A DNA stretch of 14,540 nucleotides from Baffinella frigidus (lineage: Eukaryota; Cryptophyceae; Cryptomonadales; Baffinellaceae). The notes below the pieces were generated by a model, which was given only the letters and a program-made list of their open reading frames with translations, was not told the DNA's origin and searched no databases. The translations under genes were made by a program, and so were the position numbers. The stretch covers positions 1 to 14,540 of the forward strand of contig MU647952.1 of NCBI GenBank assembly GCA_026770585.1, in the 5' to 3' direction. This document shows positions 13,801 through 14,540 of this stretch, piece after piece (position 1 is the stretch's first letter; each line of letters opens with the position of its first letter).

Positions 13801-14540
13801 TAATTCGGTTCTAAGTATGAATTCTGGGTACTATCAAAACCGAAATTCTGGACGTACACTCCGGTTTCATAGTAACCACCCCACGCCGCAAACGGACCAA
13901 GCTCTTGATTGAGGAATACATGGTGAGGATAATCAGCAGCCACATGTCGCGAAGATGAATACGCAATGGTCCAAACATCATCACAGCATGACGTACCTGT
14001 CTGTGTCATTGTAGTCACCAGATCTCCATCGACATGATTGAAGACGGAGTTCCCATTATATGGAAATGGTCCTGGGCTCAAGTTATCAGGATTGGCACCT
14101 ATCGCGACGTCATACGCAAACCCGCGCGCGTCGGGTACCACGCCGAAATTATACTGCGAGAAGATATTGATACCGACCGGTGGTTTGACCAACAGCAGCT
14201 GTAGGAACTCGTCATTCGGCTGCGGGGTGTCACACACAGTCTTACACGAGGTATTGCCCATCTCGTGACTACTGCCGAGTGTTTCAACTCGAACGGAGTG
14301 GATTGGACAGACCTCACACGAGTTGCTAGCCATCTCTGACACGGTGCTGTTCGGACAGGTAACACAAGACTCAAGCTGAGTCTGTGCTACCACCACAGAA
14401 AATGTGTTGACGGGACACGCAGTGCAGTTTGTAGAACCGGCCTCATTTTTGTATGTACCGGCAGCACACGCATTGCATGCTGTACCACTGTAGCCAGGGT
14501 CGCAAATACACTTGCTTCTGCCTATCTCTGAAACAGTGTG
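10872..14540 (-). CDS. Giant type I membrane protein: cysteine-rich modules, discoidin-like domain, SEA-like domain (5' partial)
   Basis: The frame is open from the right edge (1222 codons visible) to the stop at 10872-10874; the true start and signal peptide are outside. Order, N to C: about two cysteine-rich modules (14226-14540) of the ephrin-receptor-like/GCC2_GCC3 type with CPxNTxS and GYxGxxCxxCAAGTYKN signatures; a discoidin-like (F5/8 type C-like) beta domain at 13503-13934, with a GDWITF strand, an APVLYRIYARN strand and the closing GLVVHSVDYVNFLNIGEWKI; a beta-rich linker; about ten more cysteine-rich/EGF-like modules (11517-13013); a SEA-like domain (11157-11489) with MLRRRLL; one membrane span (11052-11129, MIILSVVIGALLVLVFGLSV...); and a cytoplasmic tail of ~55 residues with (DDTH)n. 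Discoidin-like domains usually bind sugars or lipids, so surface adhesion is the likely role, in the virion envelope or on infected cells. The build is common in stramenopile and other protist surface proteins, suggesting host origin. Confidence 0.9.
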   Translation of the reverse strand, partial: HTVSEIGRSKCICDPGYSGTACNACAAGTYKNEAGSTNCTACPVNTFSVVVAQTQLESCVTCPNSTVSEMASNSCEVCPIHSVRVETLGSSHEMGNTSCKTVCDTPQPNDEFLQLLLVKPPVGINIFSQYNFGVVPDARGFAYDVAIGANPDNLSPGPFPYNGNSVFNHVDGDLVTTMTQTGTSCCDDVWTIAYSSSRHVAADYPHHVFLNQELGPFAAWGGYYETGVYVQNFGFDSTQNSYLEPNYIGDWITFTSTTCFSMTSSLIVPTPSWHRYAPVLYRIYARNHLTEHWTVVFDMQQSSPVTPQEISLSLGGACYTQYGLVVHSVDYVNFLNIGEWKIMGIYVKTPPQVVMTSAGSFNAANPVTAVYGPVGTIWTWPTLAATHTVCRTWQYKNTSTLVTTDWTIACFTNMIAGVTGYVIDQVDSGGDAVSIYEMIPGREYTIHSTYTWDMALTNAEMKVVTAGIRKELGGIPLLQTEAVMPVTDLSVYQLQLLDAIAVLPLHLPAYCLVCPVGFWVDLDGDCHPCQAGTYSDNVSSTECTACPVNTFSTLVAQDRLWSCKACPPNTVSDIGSSSCKCNPGYGGDGCDACAAGTHKNEIGFANCVACEPDTYQWRTAAHNCQSCPVHSMAWGYGSDSSTDCFCKEGYFGQLGAAVAQCNKCTANSWCSGRHYITSCLSNSLSIAGSGSKLDCTCRPGWYGPQGDECTECESGSWCHGGVKTSCPANHNTEKTGADTITDCVCMPGFKGVDGAICTVCTAGTWCLSGVLGTCVANSNSPAKSSVATACICDTGYTGSNGGICTACDAGTYKNKSGDVSCTACGVDKYSIVSGATSVDTCTNCSANTSTASGSTKLTDCRCFTGYVGAAGTACSACGVGTYKAAIDSMTCTPCSVDTFSTNIAATSPDTCQRCPFNTVSATGSSDLEDCTCPPGQTAVNYAGSSLYSCTDCAAGTYKNTTGSGMCSYCEIGTYSTTTAANTLETCMVCPDKNKHSEVGSNRSTDCITLPIPTPPGYTSLKVSMTFDVRLSMHISEFTPPQRKLYVSGVADALRIAESVVAITLVTEQMLRRRLLTVVTSSTTPATVVKTTVTILPSNVASVKTYTTSENLNRVLRTAGISVEWVSGTTVVVESVQWMIILSVVIGALLVLVFGLSVVLAFYWCCAEKHVDNTHNDTHDDTHDDTHDDTIAVASVSMGMTADVFMQHLHNPSRSISDIKTLV
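10975..11028 (-). repeat. 12-bp tandem repeat encoding (DDTH)n in the cytoplasmic tail
   Basis: TCATGGGTATCA occurs three times without change (10981-11016), followed by a diverged copy (11017-11028) and preceded by a partial one. On the minus strand it encodes repeated Asp-Asp-Thr-His just after the membrane span. Being a multiple of three, it can change in number without breaking the frame. Confidence 0.9.
11517..13013 (-). repeat. Array of about ten cysteine-rich modules
   Basis: Within the giant gene, 35-60-residue units repeat with the pattern C-x2-C-x2-GT(Y/F/W)...C-x2-C...NT.S..GS....DC.C..GY.G..G..C. The repeated AGTYKN and TASGS/TVSDIGSSS stretches mark unit boundaries, and the DNA around TTCTTGTATGT(A/C)CC recurs near 11665, 12100 and (diverged) 12745. 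This is a disulphide-stabilised stalk, lifting the discoidin-like domain away from the membrane. Confidence 0.8.
14226..14540 (-). repeat. Cysteine-rich modules N-terminal to the discoidin-like domain
   Basis: The visible N-terminal modules share long, nearly identical phrases with modules at 12730-12960: ACPVNTFS..VAQ, CP.(N/S)TVS.(I/M), and GY.G..C.ACAAGT.KNE. At DNA level AATGTGTTGACGGGACA(C/T) GCAGTGCA is shared by 14401 and 12891 regions. The array probably continues beyond the window. Confidence 0.75.

Noticed and set aside
1-14540. tRNA, rRNA, CRISPR array, insertion sequence
   Set aside because: None seen: no clover-leaf candidates, no spaced direct repeats with spacers, no transposase motifs or terminal inverted repeats.

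Overview
This window looks like part of a large double-stranded DNA virus genome, or a viral region integrated in the genome, of a single-celled (probably marine) eukaryote. I infer this from closely packed genes on both strands with short AT-rich gaps, TATA-like and polyadenylation-like signals in place of ribosome binding sites, an ankyrin protein, a small PDDEXK nuclease, a long protein with no enzyme motif, and a very large cysteine-rich surface protein with protist-style modules. At least one gene carries GT-AG introns with branch-point-like sequences. That would suit a virus using the nucleus; mirusviruses (herpesvirus-like capsid, intron-rich genes) and pandoraviruses are two known groups of this kind. 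No hallmark enzyme is present, so the placement is tentative.

Left part (1-5739, + strand, rich in C-ending codons). The window opens inside a gene whose N-terminal part is a glycine-rich tandem repeat, an acidic/basic linker and a globular stretch. Between about 490 and 850 the coding signal moves from frame 2 to 3 to 1 and back to 2. From 833/848 it continues cleanly into a gene that can be read through three introns (2372-2480, 2581-2674, 2878-3057) to a stop at 5739. From the ATG at 833 the spliced frame is 1507 codons. I recognise no enzyme motif. Its size and build allow a structural role, with a herpesvirus/mirusvirus-type major capsid protein the leading but unproven guess.

Middle part (5740-9720, more AT-rich). 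A spacer with a degenerate 14-bp tandem repeat and a small inverted repeat leads to an ankyrin-repeat protein (6008-6619, +). A 430-base gap with no convincing gene follows, then a protein resembling a capping-enzyme or snurportin fold without the catalytic residues (7049-7750, +). It converges on three or four minus-strand genes: an unknown protein (7769-8533), a GxxExxY-type PDDEXK nuclease (8552-9034), an 87-codon ORF in the same frame as the nuclease and separated from it by one stop (9065-9328), and an unknown 120-residue protein (9349-9711).

Right part (9721-14540). A 140-base AT-rich divergent promoter region separates the minus-strand group from an unknown 332-residue protein (9858-10856, +). 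This converges, with a 15-base gap, on a giant minus-strand gene that runs out of the window. It encodes a type I membrane protein: cysteine-rich modules, a discoidin-like domain, about ten more cysteine-rich modules, a SEA-like juxtamembrane domain with an RRRLL motif, one membrane span and a short (DDTH)n tail. It is a good candidate for a virion or cell-surface adhesin, perhaps captured from the host.
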